This document shows, piece after piece, positions 34,853 to 46,568 of a DNA stretch of 64,000 nt (the stretch's first letter is position 1; each line of letters starts with the position of its first letter). The notes beneath the pieces were generated by a model, which worked only from the letters and a program-made list of their open reading frames with translations, made no database searches and was not told the DNA's origin. The translations under genes were made by a program, and so were the position numbers. The DNA is from Aphrophora alni (taxonomy: Eukaryota > Arthropoda > Insecta > Hemiptera > Aphrophoridae), in NCBI GenBank assembly GCA_963513935.1, contig OY740765.1, positions 120,781,362-120,845,361 on the forward strand. Direction: 5' to 3'.

Positions 34853-34952
34853 CTCTGGATGTGGGCTGAATACTGTCTTGAAATTTCATGATTAATGATT
34901 TGGTTAAAATATTATTCTGGCTTGTAGCAGTGCATAATCTCAATCTCTGGAC
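34853..34952 (-). CDS. Peroxiredoxin exon (leader region, phase 0 to 1)
   Basis: This is a 100-bp exon on the minus strand, with a pyrimidine-rich acceptor ending in CAAG before GTCCAGAG and a donor AGAG/GTAAAAT. It is open throughout: 33 codons beginning VQRLRLCTATSQ and ending SIQPTSR, plus one base. The final G joins the GA of the exon at 15920-16070 to make a Gly codon, so the phase agrees. The segment is rich in Arg, Ser and Thr and starts with few acidic residues, as expected of a mitochondrial targeting leader upstream of the peroxiredoxin domain. This fits Prx3, though a variable leader of another peroxiredoxin is possible. The first exon with the start codon should lie at higher coordinates and was not found. 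Confidence 0.72.
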
Positions 34953-35344
34953 CTTGAAAGAAAAGATTTTAATATTTAAGTTAAATCTATCAATATTATA
35001 CAGAATTTTAAATCCATATGATTAATAAATTATATGAAGGAAGAAAGCTATGTATATACAAATTTCTTTTAAGTACACAACTACACATTATGAATAATGT
35101 AATGAATAATACAAGTTCTAAAAAAAAACATTGTGAATAGTATTTTAATCAAAATGTCAGAAGTTAATTGTGTCATAGGCAAATAATAATTTTCTTGACA
35201 CTTAAATATACTGAACAAAATTTATGGAAAATGCTTAATGAATAATTAATGAAAAACACTGATTTCCACAAAAAGAAACCATTTCAAAATGACGACATTT
35301 CAACAAATAAGCCATTGTACACAGCTGAAGAATAATTATAAAAC

Positions 35345-36150
35345 ATAATGACAAGAACTACAGTAACTCGGACAAGAACTTTAGAAAACATAACTACGAA
35401 TACTAAAATAGCTGACAAGAACCTTAGAAAACATAACTACAAGGTCTAAGATAGCTCACACATGAACCTTAGAAAACATAGGCCTAACTACGAGTACTAC
35501 GATAGCTCACACATGAACCTTAAAAAACATAACTACAAAGTCTAAGATAGCTCACACATGAACCTTAGAAAACATAGGCCTAACTACGAGTACTACGATA
35601 GCTCACACATGAACCTTAGAAAACATAACTACAAGGTCTAAGATAGCTCACACATGAACCTTAGAAAACATAGGCCTAACTACGAGTACTGCGATAGCTC
35701 ACACATGAACCTTAGAAAACATAACTACGAGTACTACGTTAGCTAAGACATGAACCTTAGAAAACATAACTATGAGTATTAGGGTAACTCAGACATGAAC
35801 CTTAGATAACATAACTATGAATATTAAAGTAGCTCAGACATGAACCTTAGGAAACATAACTACGAGTATTAGGGTAACTCAGACATGAACCTTAGATAAC
35901 ATAACTATGAATATTAAGGTAGCTCAGAGATGAACCTTAGAAACATAAATAACACAAAAGAAACTCAGTCATTAACCATAGAAAACACAACTACAAGTAT
36001 TAAGGTAGCTCAGGGATGAACCTTAGAAAACATAAATAGTACAAAGGAAACTCAGTCATTAACCATAGAAAACACAACTACGAGTATTAAGATAGCTTAG
36101 AGATGAACCTCAAAAAACATAACTAAAAGTACTACAGTAGCTCAGACCTT
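35345..36150. repeat. Minisatellite with 45/51-bp alternating units
   Basis: About 16 units of the form GAACCTTAGAAAACATAACT followed by AC(A/G)AGKWYTAMG-type sequence and ATAGCTCACACAT. In the left half, 45-bp units alternate with 51-bp units carrying an inserted GGCCTA, making a higher-order repeat of about 96 bp. The right half is more diverged and includes AACACAAAAGAAACTCAGTC variants. No open frame is conserved across units. Confidence 0.85.
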
Positions 36151-36677
36151 ATAGAGAACGGTGACAAATTGAGAAGAGTACAATAACGGTGACAAATTGT
36201 TTCAGTAATGCATAAATCATAGAATAATAATGACACACACAAAGAAATGTAATTTAAAATATATAAAAAATATATGTAAAAAAAAACTTTATAGTGAAAT
36301 TCATAAAGCATGAAGTGGACAAAGAGTAAACTGAAATTAATAAACATAGGTTTCAAATGTACAAAGAGTTAAAAATCAACTCTGGCTCCTTATGAACAAT
36401 GTTATCTTTATTTTTATTAATAAAAAAGCATTTCCGAAGAATCCAGTATGTCCCTTACATTTTTCAATAATGTAGTACAAACCATATTATATCTATGGAC
36501 AGATTCTAAACAATGCCTCTCCATAGAAGACTTCTCTAGCCTGGAAAATCAAACATAGAAAAAATGTTCTTTAACACTAATTCCATTATTTCTTTTATGT
36601 TAGCTTTACACCATATTTAGTAAAAGTACAATATAATTTAATGTTACAACAGTCAGTACATGATGGAATTCCATGAT

Positions 36678-36866
36678 AATGGAAATAATGAGATGATTAT
36701 TTAATTCCACAAAACAGCTTTAATTGCGACATATGTTTCGCCGTTAGGCATTTTCAAGCAACTTGTTTTGTTTTCAATTTAGTTGCTTGAAAATGCCTAA
36801 CGGCGAAACATATGTCGCAATTAAAGCTGTTTTGTGGAATTAAATAATCATCTCATTATTTCCATT
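36678..36866. repeat. Foldback element with 86-bp near-perfect arms
   Basis: Left arm 36678-36763 and right arm 36781-36866 are reverse complements with no mismatch noticed; the spacer is 17 bp. The arms include TTGCGACATATGTTTCGCCG followed by TTAGGCATTTTCAAGC. In the other direction this reads TGAAAATGCCTAACGGCGAA followed by ACATATGTCGC. That order resembles the core of the short hammerhead ribozymes known in Penelope-like element terminal repeats, but the first core box is not canonical. Probably an inverted pair of such terminal repeats. Confidence 0.75.
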
Positions 36867-37333
36867 TTCAAAGTACAATATATAAATAATGTATATAATG
36901 AAAGCAATAAAAGTTATTTTAAATCTGTTTATGCAATGATGCTAAAATAATCTAATGCTACTGGGCTTTAGTATCAAACGCCAGTTCTAAACCATGTATC
37001 ACTAGTACCTTTTACAAATAAAAGAACAAAAGGTCACAAAGATAAATGAAAGGTAACATCATCACAGAAAACTACCTTAATTCTAGTATAAAGATGTTCT
37101 GTTGCTCGCTTCCTTACTTACATAACAATTGTACTGTCCATGCAGAAGTTTTATGTTTGTTATTTTATTTCTTGAAGACAAATGTCAATAAATACTGTAC
37201 CTTAATGGTTACTCTACAACGGTCATTATAATAAAGGTTATTTACAAAATTCACCACATATAGCAAAACAAAGTTAAGTTGAAGAGATAATCTAATAAAA
37301 ATTAATTATGTCAATAGAAAGAACTATTAAAAT

Positions 37334-38712
37334 TCACTCATGGAATACAGACATTTTGTATAAACATCTCTTTAACTCCATTTTAAATTGACCACTCCTT
37401 AGCAATTTTAATTCTACAGAGACCCTATTAAACAAAATCACACCTCTGTTAAAGGTTTCACTATCTAATATTTTCAGATTCACCTTTGTTCTGTGAAAAT
37501 TATACATAACCTCTTATACCATAGCCGTGAATTTGGTAATTGAAAATTTTTTTAACAGGGGTTTGCACTGTAAGCAAAATTACTTAATAAGCATACAGCA
37601 AAAAAATTTTTAATACTTTGTGTTTTCTAAATAATGGCCTACAACTGTCAATAAAACCACAATTTATTATAACCCCAAAAACCTTCTTCTGTAGCACCAG
37701 AATTCTAATCATGTGAACGATAGATGAACTTCCCCAAATTTCAACACCATAAAAAAAAATGGAAGATGACACCATTATATATTATTTTCAACACATTACT
37801 GTCAACATAACAAGACAAAGATCTAATAATAAAGGTACCTGTTCCAATTCTTTTACAATTCATTTCCACTTGGTCCATCCAAGTTTAGAAATCTGTCCAC
37901 CACCAATCCCAAAAATGCAATACACCTTACAGCTGAAATTAATTTATTATCAAGTATAAAATTGAGACTTTGAGAGACAACACTACTGTTACCATGAAAG
38001 TCAAAGCCAATTATAACTGTTTAGCCAATATTCAAGCACAGCTTATTAATTGAAAAATAATTTGTCAATGAATCAGCAACTGAAAAGGAGGTATTGTTAA
38101 GACTATCAACTCTTTCATTCCACCACACAATGGATGGATCATTGACATAAACGCCAATTTAGACTGGGAATATTGAGGGGTATCAATTATACAAAGAATG
38201 AACAGTAAAGGTCCCAAAATTGAGGCCTGTGAAACAGCATTTTTAACTAATCCTGAATCTGACCTAATTTTGTTCAATTCAGAGGAGTTATTATACATAA
38301 TTTCTGTACACTGGTGTCTATCTAATAAAAAAGATGACAGAAGCTTATATCCCAAACCATGGACACTGTAAATATAACATTTATCAAGCAAGATATCATG
38401 AAAAACAAAGTCAAAAGCTTTTGATAACTTTAAAAACAACCCAGCGACCTTCTCACCAGTCTCTAGTCTTTGAAACACATTTGCAAATAACAAAACCATA
38501 GGAGTAGTTGAGAATTGTTTTCAAAATGCTATTCTTACCTAAGAAACTAATTTAATCTATACAGGATGACCTTTTCAAAAAACCTTAGACAATATAGAAG
38601 TCAGTGTACTAGGTTAGTATTACTTACATTAAATTTATTCCCCTTTTTTAACAACACTATATTTCAAATATTCAGGAAAAATACCCTCTGAAACAGATAA
38701 TATTCCATTACC
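37334..38712 (-). pseudogene. Jockey-like LINE reverse transcriptase relic
   Basis: On the minus strand, from high to low coordinate: FPEYLKYSVV, FEKVILYRLN, then LETGEKVAGLFLKLSKAFDF with the first catalytic Asp region, DILLDKCYIYSVHGL, SSFLLDRHQCTEIMYNNSSE, SILGPLLFILCI, a broken catalytic FxDD region near 38140, then FYGVEIWGSSS with RILVLQKKVFGVIINCG and RPLFRKHKVL, and a final ILFNRVSVELKLLRSGQFKM tail near 37334-37440. Stops and frameshifts break it into several pieces. It is the 3' part of a LINE, a different subfamily from those at 16.5 and 31.4 kb. Confidence 0.85.
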
Positions 38713-39114
38713 ATACCAATGGAATGATAAGTTGTTGCTTACACCTCTTAAGAATCTTGGGACTGATATGTATCCACATGTTTGATATTCCTAAATTTGT
38801 AAAACATGTCATTATCACGCGTATAACCTACATAATGAATACTACATCTACAGGTACTAGAGGTCAGTATGGTGACAGTTCACCTTTTCATTTAGCCTAT
38901 TTCATTGATGCAAGATGGCAGTTTTATAGGAATTCACAAACACTTTATTGGCATAATATACAACTCTACAATTATGTTGGCAAAAGATGTCATTTACTAA
39001 GGTCATGCAGCAAATGTAAGATTATCGCAAGTTAAATTATTTTAAATTTCATGTTTTGCGGTATCCAAATCAATTTCATTAAATTTGTAAAGTTGTACGG
39101 TACAAAATCATAAA

Positions 39115-39427
39115 TAAATATTATATTACCTGAATATTTCGTCTTGTGACTGTTCCCAAAAATTATTTCACTACTCGTTTTTAAGACTGCAATCACATCT
39201 TCAGTTAAACATACATTGAATGCTAGCTCACTTGTGGTTGTCTATTAAATAAAATAAATAAAAACATTTAAAGATATTACCAATGTTTTTATTTAATTGG
39301 CGACCTGAAGCAAGGGAGCATTCCACGTTTAACTGAAGGTGAGATTGTGGTCTCAAAACATACTTTGAATTAATTTTTAAAAAGACGTCACACGACAGAA
39401 TATTCCGGTAATATAATATTTGTATTA
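39115..39427. repeat. Foldback with Penelope-terminus-like arms
   Basis: Left arm (about 39115-39225) and right arm (about 39320-39427) are diverged inverted copies. Reading outward from the centre each has GTTTAACTGAAGRTGWGATT, then a GTCTTAAAAACG or GTCTCAAAACATA segment, a GTCACAAGACGAAATATTC-like segment and GGTAATATAATATT. The CTGAAGATG...GTC-AAAAC order is shared with the arms at 36678-36866 and 44983-46015. Confidence 0.6.
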
Positions 39428-39439
39428 CCTAAGAACTTT

Positions 39440-40961
39440 TTACTTTTAGTTAAATTATGTACATTATAATTTATTTAAATGGATAAAATGCTATGAAAAA
39501 AAAAAATGTAAAGAGGTGATATATAGTCATCATAAGTTCTACAAAATAAAAGCTGCACAGCAATTGGAGGTGGGCCAATATTGTTGAACAAAAATCAATC
39601 TAGCCCATTGTGCATGACAAAAACTAATAAAAAATAAAATTAATCATAAAATATTAATAGGCCTAAGCAAACAAACAATCATGTTTGTTTCAAATGAAGC
39701 CAGAAATATTTAAATTAAAGAGATTAAAATACGTAAATTTAAGAAAAATGTCTTCATTGACCATACATCTATAATGGCTGTGATACAACCACACTTTCAT
39801 AAAATTTACCCCACAGCCATAAATCATACATATGCAAAAAGATAATTAATACATGTATGAAATGTAAAACATATTGATCACTATAAAGTAAATATGTACT
39901 GTGAAAAGTAAACCACAGCACTCAGCCCTAATTCAAAATCTAAGGAAATAGTATATATATAGGGCTACAATACAACAAAAAATCAGAACATATAATATGT
40001 CTTTTATTTATTAATGTCAAATATGTATAAGAAAGAGTGAAAAGTACTGTAAACATATTTCATACATTTCAATTTCAAATACATCCCATGCACAGAAAAG
40101 ATAAACATTTCAAATAAATAAAAATCTTCAAAAGAAGTTTGAACAATTATAAAGATGAGATAGGCAGTTGTGGAGGAGGTTTAAGATACATGTCTAACAG
40201 ATATTTATAGAAAAGCAAATATTTAACATTTTAGAGATTACAATGGCCCTAGATTATTTATTGATTTAATAATTACGAAGAAATTAAACTATGGCGTATA
40301 GAAACAAAATTTGTTTAAATTATAAGAGAACCACTTTGAAAATTCAGAATCACTTTTTAACTTCATTGGATAAATTAAGAAGAAAACAAAATTAATTTAA
40401 ATGAGAGGGACTTGTTACTGAGCTTTTGTTTATCTGTCTTAATATCTATATTGTACAAATCGAGAATGGTTACCTAATTTCATAGAAGTCAGTTGCTGGG
40501 CAATGTCAATGAAGTGGTTTCCTTTTCAAATGGATGTATTTATAGAATTAAAAATTATAATTTTTAAATTTGTAATGCAATTGTTATTATGTTTTTATTA
40601 TTGTTATTGTTAATGAAATATTTGTAAGATGTTCTTTGTTTTGCTTTCATACTCATTTGTATGGATGGGGAATTTAATTATTTTTTATGTGATACCTTCT
40701 GTGAACAAACTTATCTTATTATTAAAAAGATTCTTTACAAATAAACATTTGAAGTTAAATGTGTAATGGCATTATTATAGAAAGAAATCGTAAAAAAAGT
40801 GAGACATAAATGTGGAAAGAAGAAAAGATTTAAAATGGTTGTTAAAAAACTGTAAAATATCTCAGTAACTTGTCCCAGACATCAAATATTCGATGTGTAG
40901 ATTGTAAATATCATATTATATTCCATGGAATTGACAATACTATTGAGCCAGTTCCACACTC
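39440..40961. other. AT-rich sequence, nothing assigned
   Basis: About 1.5 kb left of the hAT element. Read on both strands; no conserved frame, splice-bounded exon or repeat boundary was recognised. The upstream first exon of the peroxiredoxin could lie in such a stretch but could not be picked out. Confidence 0.3.
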
Positions 40962-40969
40962 ATATATAC

Positions 40970-43797
40970 CAGAGTATCTCAAAGTGGGGTCCGCGGACCC
41001 CTGGGGGTCCGCGAGCTTGTATCAGGGGGTCCGCGGTGCTAGCCTGCTAAAAAGTAGAAAATAAGTTAAATTCAACCACAACATGTAGCTGGAGTAGATG
41101 AATAGCATAGATATATAACTACAATTAGTTAGTTGGCAGTGAGGACAGTTTGTAGCAGTGACTTTCACTCTTTCAGTTGACACACTGTAGGGAGTGTAGG
41201 AACTGTACAGATTGAGCGCTGAGAGGGTAGGGGGATTGCCATTGCGCATGCGCGTCTTGGCAACCAAACAAAACATCAACAGTGCTTCTTAACCTCAAAA
41301 ATACTCTCGCATATTGTCACTCTATGTTTCTTTGACTCGTTGCCGTGGTAAATACATTGCAGTGTAGTGTTGCGAAGGTTTTTTTTCTTTAGTACATTAG
41401 TTCCGTTTATGTATTACATTGTGTTTAGTGAAAAGTCAAGTAATCAGTAATGGATCGTTGGTTAAAAACAGGCACAGTTAAACGTACGAATGAAGAGGCA
41501 ATGCCTGACGGGAGCCCTCCTGACCTTGCTACTCCGTCGTGTTCAAAATCCAGTGCCAGTGTAAGCAAAGCTAAAAAGCGCAAGTATTGTGATGAATATT
41601 TAAATTTTGGATTTGTTCAGGCTGGTACAGACAGTGAACAAAAACCGCAATGTGTAGTGTGCTTTGAAATTCTGTCTAATGAATCTATGAAACCTGCTAA
41701 GCTGCGTAGGCATTTAGAAACAAAGCACTACGAGTTGTTGGGTAAGTCTATAGAATTCTTTAAAATAGAAAGCAATAAGTTGAAAAAATCCAAAACTCAA
41801 ATTGAAGCATAATGCTGGGTGATTCTGCGGCCAAAGAAATGGGTTCGATTTCTTTATCCAATGACTCAGTTAAAAGAAGGATCGATGATATGTCAGATAA
41901 CGTGCATTTTCAATTAGTTACACGTTTGAAAACCACCAAATGTATGCGTTACAATTAGACGAGAGTACAGATTTAACTGACAAATCTCACTTGTTAGCTT
42001 TTGTTCGTTACGAATACGAAAAACGTGTCTTTGAAGACCTGTTGTTTTGTAAAGAGGTTCTTCATAACAACTCAAATGATGTGTTCGAAGCCCTTGATTA
42101 TTTTGTTAAGGAACATGAACTAGATTGGAATAAATGTGTCGGATTGGCTACTGACGGAGCTGGAGCAATGGCTGGTTATAAAACGGGATTGATGGCTCGA
42201 GTGATGCGAGTTGCTTCAAATGTCAAATGGACTCACTGCTCAATACATCGGGTGGCACTAGCAGTAAAAAAAAATGTCACTAGAATTGAAAACTGTATTT
42301 GATGAACTTATTAAAATTGTTAACTACATAAAGTCACGACCCTTGAACTCGCGCTTTTTTACCTTGCTTTGTCAGGAAATGGGAAGTGACCACGAACAGC
42401 TGTTTTTACACACAGAGGTTCGCTGGCTTTCTCGAGGAAACGTTCTCACGCGTTTTTTCGAACTTGCTGATGAAGTGAGATTATTTTTCTTGGAAACAAA
42501 ACATGAAAAATTTACTCTACGAGAAAAGCTTAATGACTTCTCTTGGCTCTGTAAAATTGCGTATTTGGCTGACATATTTACCCATTTGAATGCTTTAAAC
42601 TTGAAGCTACAAGGAGCTGATATCAATGTATTCCTTGTAGAAGAAAAAATCGAAGCAATGATTGAAAAGCTGAAACTGTGGGCAGGTCGAGTTGCAAAAA
42701 AGTCCTACACTTCCTTGCCTGTTTTACAACAGTTTCTAACGACATCTGAAGAAAGTCTTCCCTCTGAAGTCCAAGACATAATTGTTGAACACATGATAGA
42801 TTTGTCAAATGCATTGAGAAAGTACTTCCCTGAACCAGATACCAATAATGACTGGATGAGATACCCATTTAAAAAAAGAGATATTGCTAGTCTTTCAAGC
42901 CTCTCTGAAGGTAAGCAAGATGAATTAGTAGAGTTATCTTGCAGTGGGACTTGGGAAGTTATCTACAAAGAAGAAAATGATTTATGTCATTTTTGGTTTC
43001 TTGTCCAGTCTGAATTCAAAGATTTAGCTAACGAAGCACTCAAACATCTTGTCCCTTTTTGTACAACTTATTTGTGTGAGCAAACATTTTCTACACTTCT
43101 TAACATAAAAAGTGTTAAAAGAAATCGACTTAAGAATATTGAACCAGCATTGAGGTTGAAGATTTCAACAATTCTCCCCAACACCTTGGATATTATCAAA
43201 TCGAAGAAACAACTTCATTCTCCCATTGATTTATCTGTGAAAACTCAAGAGACGATGACACAATGATTTGTGAAAGGAGACTTGATAAATATTATTTAAA
43301 AATATTATAGATAACTATGTTCATGGGTTACTAGCCTATGTTTTACTTTCTTACTTTTTGTGTAATTAAACAAGTTTGAGCATTTCCGTTTTGTCATTTA
43401 AAATCCTAATACGTCTTTGTTGTACAACTCATATGAAGAATGATATCAGCACTTAAACGAGGCTAACAATGTTTTGTTCACAAACACCAATAAGTTCGTT
43501 CTTACTAGTAAACCTTTAATAACATTTGTAAGAACATTTGGAATTTGATAACATTTATTCCTAGGTATTGATTTTTAAATTAATTTTGACTAACACAGCC
43601 CAAAATAATAGTGTTAAGTAATGAAATAGACAGTAGTTCTAAAACATATATAGAAAACTGAATAAATATATAGAATTCTTGGTAAGTACATATTAGGAAA
43701 TAAGATTGAAACGTATCATATAAATTGGGGGGGGGTCCGCAAAGTTGGCAAGTTTTCAGGTAGGGGTCCGTGGTGGCCTGGACTTTGAGAACCTCTG
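40970..43797 (+). mobile_element. hAT transposon (ZBED5/SCAND3-like), perfect 8-bp target duplication
   Basis: A 2828-bp element. Ends are CAGAGTATCTCAAAGTGG on the left and, read inward from the right, CAGAGGTTCTCAAAGTCC. ATATATAC flanks it at 40962-40969 and 43798-43805, a perfect 8-bp duplication typical of hAT elements. Subterminal sequence is rich in GGTCCGCGGACC-like palindromes at both ends (40985-41035 and 43730-43770), the style of Charlie/Buster-type hATs. It carries a transposase gene of high coding quality broken by a few lesions (41450-43266). The duplication is perfect and the gene little decayed, so insertion appears recent. Confidence 0.95.
41450..43266 (+). pseudogene. hAT transposase, BED zinc finger plus catalytic domain, frameshifted
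   Basis: Starts MDRWLKTGTVKR. A BED-type zinc finger follows (about residues 45-95: CVVCFEILSNESMKPAK, LRRHLETKH). A stop comes at 41810. The next frame has LGDSAAKEMGSISLSNDSVK, RRIDDMSDN and ends near 41935; a frame change gives YALQLDESTDLTDKSHLLAF with the first catalytic Asp. GLATDGAGAMAGYKTGL and WTHCSIHRVALAVKK follow. A run of nine A near 42270 causes another frameshift, after which 330 residues read openly: TEVRWLSRGNVLTRFFEL, then the C-terminal hAT dimerisation region CTTYLCEQTFSTLLNIKS and ending ETMTQ. The segment between BED finger and LGDSAAKE is shorter than I expect for the family, suggesting a deletion. ZBED5/SCAND3-like proteins derive from such transposases. Confidence 0.9.
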
Positions 43798-44433
43798 ATA
43801 TATACTATAGAGTTGAGTATATCATACTAAAACTGTCTCAATCCCACAATAACATGTCATAAAACTGGGTAACATAATCTCTCCTACCTAAAAACACAGT
43901 AATACCACGTAAGGAATCTCTTATATTGATACTATAAAACATCTCAAAATAATATTTAAAGTTCTTCCCAAAATCCCCCGAATTCCCACAAGTCTCCTAA
44001 ATTGTAACATGTTACTGTATGCATTTTTCATTCTATAGTTTTCAATCACCCAGTTCCACATTACCAGAATTTCACATTCAAATAGTTCATCTACTGTAGA
44101 AGTATATATGTTCTTCGTACTCAAATTTTAAGTCATTTATCTTCGGTAAAATGTAGTACCATGACATTTGTTAACAGATGTAGGTCGGTAAAACTGTAGG
44201 TGACGACAAAAATATTGTTTTTAAGTAATTAATTAAGAACGCAACAACATTTCTTTTATATAACATCATTGAAGGACTAATCTAAATGAAAAACAATATA
44301 TATATTGAAAAGGTAAGGCTATAACAATATTTAGGCTACTATTAATACCAATTTAATATGTAAATATAACCAAGATAACCTAACCTCTCTTTGATACTAG
44401 ATTTCTGTAGGTTATAAAAACCAAACAATGTCA

Positions 44434-44436
<3 letters not shown>

Positions 44437-44476
<40 letters not shown>
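44437..44476. repeat. (TA)n microsatellite
   Basis: Pure TA run of about 40 bp. Nothing else in the surrounding 44.2-44.98 kb was assigned. Confidence 0.85.
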
Positions 44477-44481
<5 letters not shown>

Positions 44482-44982
44482 TTCCCCCTTTGTTACTATT
44501 TAAAGGTGAAAAAACCTCTCAATTATCATCACCTTATAAAAAAAAAATTAAGAAAAGAACCTAAAATAAAGACCCTAGCCCTCTAATAGCTTCAGGGTCA
44601 GAAGAGAACAAGATTTGGAAAAGATAGGAAAGATGAAAAAGAGGGATCTAACCCAAACTACATGAAAATTGGTGTAGATCCAGTATTTCTCAGGACTTTT
44701 ATGCACGGGGGATTATAAGCAAGCCCCTGAGAGATGGTACAATAATATAGATTCATGACATCACCAAAAGTTTGCATTATATTCTTTTGTCCAAGTTGAC
44801 TGCCGAAAAACTTAGCCAATGACAAGGAGTAAGAAAACCTAGTTCATTAATCTGAGGGTTAGCTTCCTTCATGGTTTACATAGTATATTTTTTATAGCAT
44901 ATTAGGCTATATTTTTAACATTCTTTTTTGTTTAGTCTCCTGGATTGTTTAACATAATATAATAATATTTTAGTATTTATAC

Positions 44983-46015
44983 TTACTGTACCATCACAAT
45001 CCTTTTTCACTTTATGTAACAAGTTTTGACACTTCATCCGTCATCTTCAGAGTTATCATTAATCCATCTTTTTTTAGATGTCATTAGACACTTCAAAATA
45101 GTATACATTTTACAATCACACATACAACAAACATAATTAAACATTCACTAAAACATATACATACAAAAAACACTGTACATGTATTTATAGTCCTCTGTTT
45201 ATCTGTTGTTATGCGCTAGTGATTTAATATACTTCTGAGCTTTCATATTTGGTATGTATCTGTAGAATATTTCAGCAACCTCAAACATCATTAAAGAGAG
45301 AACTAAAGAAGCAAAGAATAAAACTAGCAATGAAAACATCAAATAACCTCCAAAATTGTTGACACAAATCAATATAAACTAATGAAAACTCAGGAGTACC
45401 TATATAAAATCACTTGCACAAATTTCCCCCAAATTCTACATAGGTCAAATCGGACGACATTTAAAACAAGATTTAAAGAACAAATACCGAACGTAACAAT
45501 AGGAAAAAAAAAAATCATACTTTGCAAAACACTGGAAGATAACCATATCTACAATAGTATCCAAGACAACCTAGATATCCTACATATATGCAACAAAGGA
45601 CAAGTCCTCAACACTCTTGAACAATACAAAATATACAGAGCACACAAATCAAAGCCGGACTCAATATTAAATGATAAAATCAATTTCAGCTCAAATGAAA
45701 TATATAATATACAATAATGACAATAGATTATTTTAAAAAGGACAAATACCTTACCATGAACTTGCATCTGAACGAGATAAGCCAGTCTTAGGATATAACA
45801 GATAAACAGAGGACCATGGATACATGTACAGTGTTTTTTGTATTTATATGTTTTAGTGAATGTTTAATTATGTTTGTTGTATGTGTGATTGTAAAGTGTA
45901 TCCATTTTGCAGTTTCTAACGACATGATGTATTAATGATAACTATGAAGATGGCATCACGAAGTGTCAAAACACGTTAGATAATTAAGTGAAAAAGTATT
46001 GTGACAGTATAGTAC
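44983..46015. mobile_element. Penelope-like element copy flanked by long inverted repeats
   Basis: Left arm about 44983-45213, right arm about 45795-46015, mutually inverted and highly similar over roughly 220 bp. They share TTACAATCACACATACAACA, ACATAATTAAACATTCACTA, AAACACTGTACATGTAT and GTCCTCTGTTTATCTGTT. Between them lies a GIY-YIG nuclease fragment (45370-45717). Inverted terminal repeats around a truncated coding region are a known configuration for Penelope-like elements. The outer part of each arm has the order TGAAGATG...GTGTCAAAAC, reminiscent of the degenerate hammerhead motif of that group. Confidence 0.75.
45370..45717 (+). pseudogene. GIY-YIG endonuclease domain fragment of a Penelope-like element
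   Basis: In one frame YLYKITCTNFPQILH, in the next KFYIGQIGRHLK (near 45430-45465, the YIGQxGR of GIY-YIG nucleases), then back to TTFKTRFKEQIPNVTIG, NHIYNSIQDNLDILHI, NKGQVLNTLEQYKIYRA and LNDKINFSSNEIYN. The NKGxxLNxLExYxIY segment is characteristic of the end of Penelope-like proteins. Two frame changes disable it. No reverse transcriptase remains. Confidence 0.82.
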
Positions 46016-46568
46016 GTAGAAATACTACAATATTATTATGTTTTTATGCTGTTGTTCATTCCAAATTTAGTTAAAAGTGTTTGTGGTAAAAAAGTTTGTA
46101 CAAAAATGATTTTTAAACACTTTACATTCAAAAATATGTTTACAGCAATTGAATGTGCTACTTTTAGGCAGAAATAATAAGCTCTAATAGGCCCTACTAT
46201 ACAAATTATACAGTGGAAAGTTTTAACAATGAAGAAAACTATGTCCTCAAAATAGCTTAAAATGTTTTAGCATGCTAAAATAAAATCACAGCTTAGTTAT
46301 GAAACTGTTTACAGAAGAGGAGTCTACAAATCTACAATTATCAATATTGGACATGCAAACATTTTTATTAGTACGTCAAAGAGGGGTGATCATTCATTCA
46401 CTTGATTTAAACAATTATAAATTTTACCTCTGTGATATTTTTACCTTTCAGAAGTAATGAAAATATTTCTTTAAAAAAATTGGAAAGAGTTCACAAAACT
46501 ACATATATTTTTCTAAGTTATCAATTAAAATAATATTTAAAATTTCAATAGCTATTTCAATTTTAATA

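Noticed and set aside
35345..36150. CRISPR-like array
   Set aside because: The units are contiguous without unique spacers, diverge gradually, and the genome is eukaryotic.
36678..36866. Intact hammerhead ribozyme
   Set aside because: The CTGATGA core box reads TTGAAAATG here, so self-cleavage is unlikely. Kept only as a possible relic.
41940..43266. Domesticated host ZBED5/SCAND3-like gene
   Set aside because: The sequence lies inside TIRs with a perfect 8-bp duplication and has frameshifts, so it is a transposon copy.
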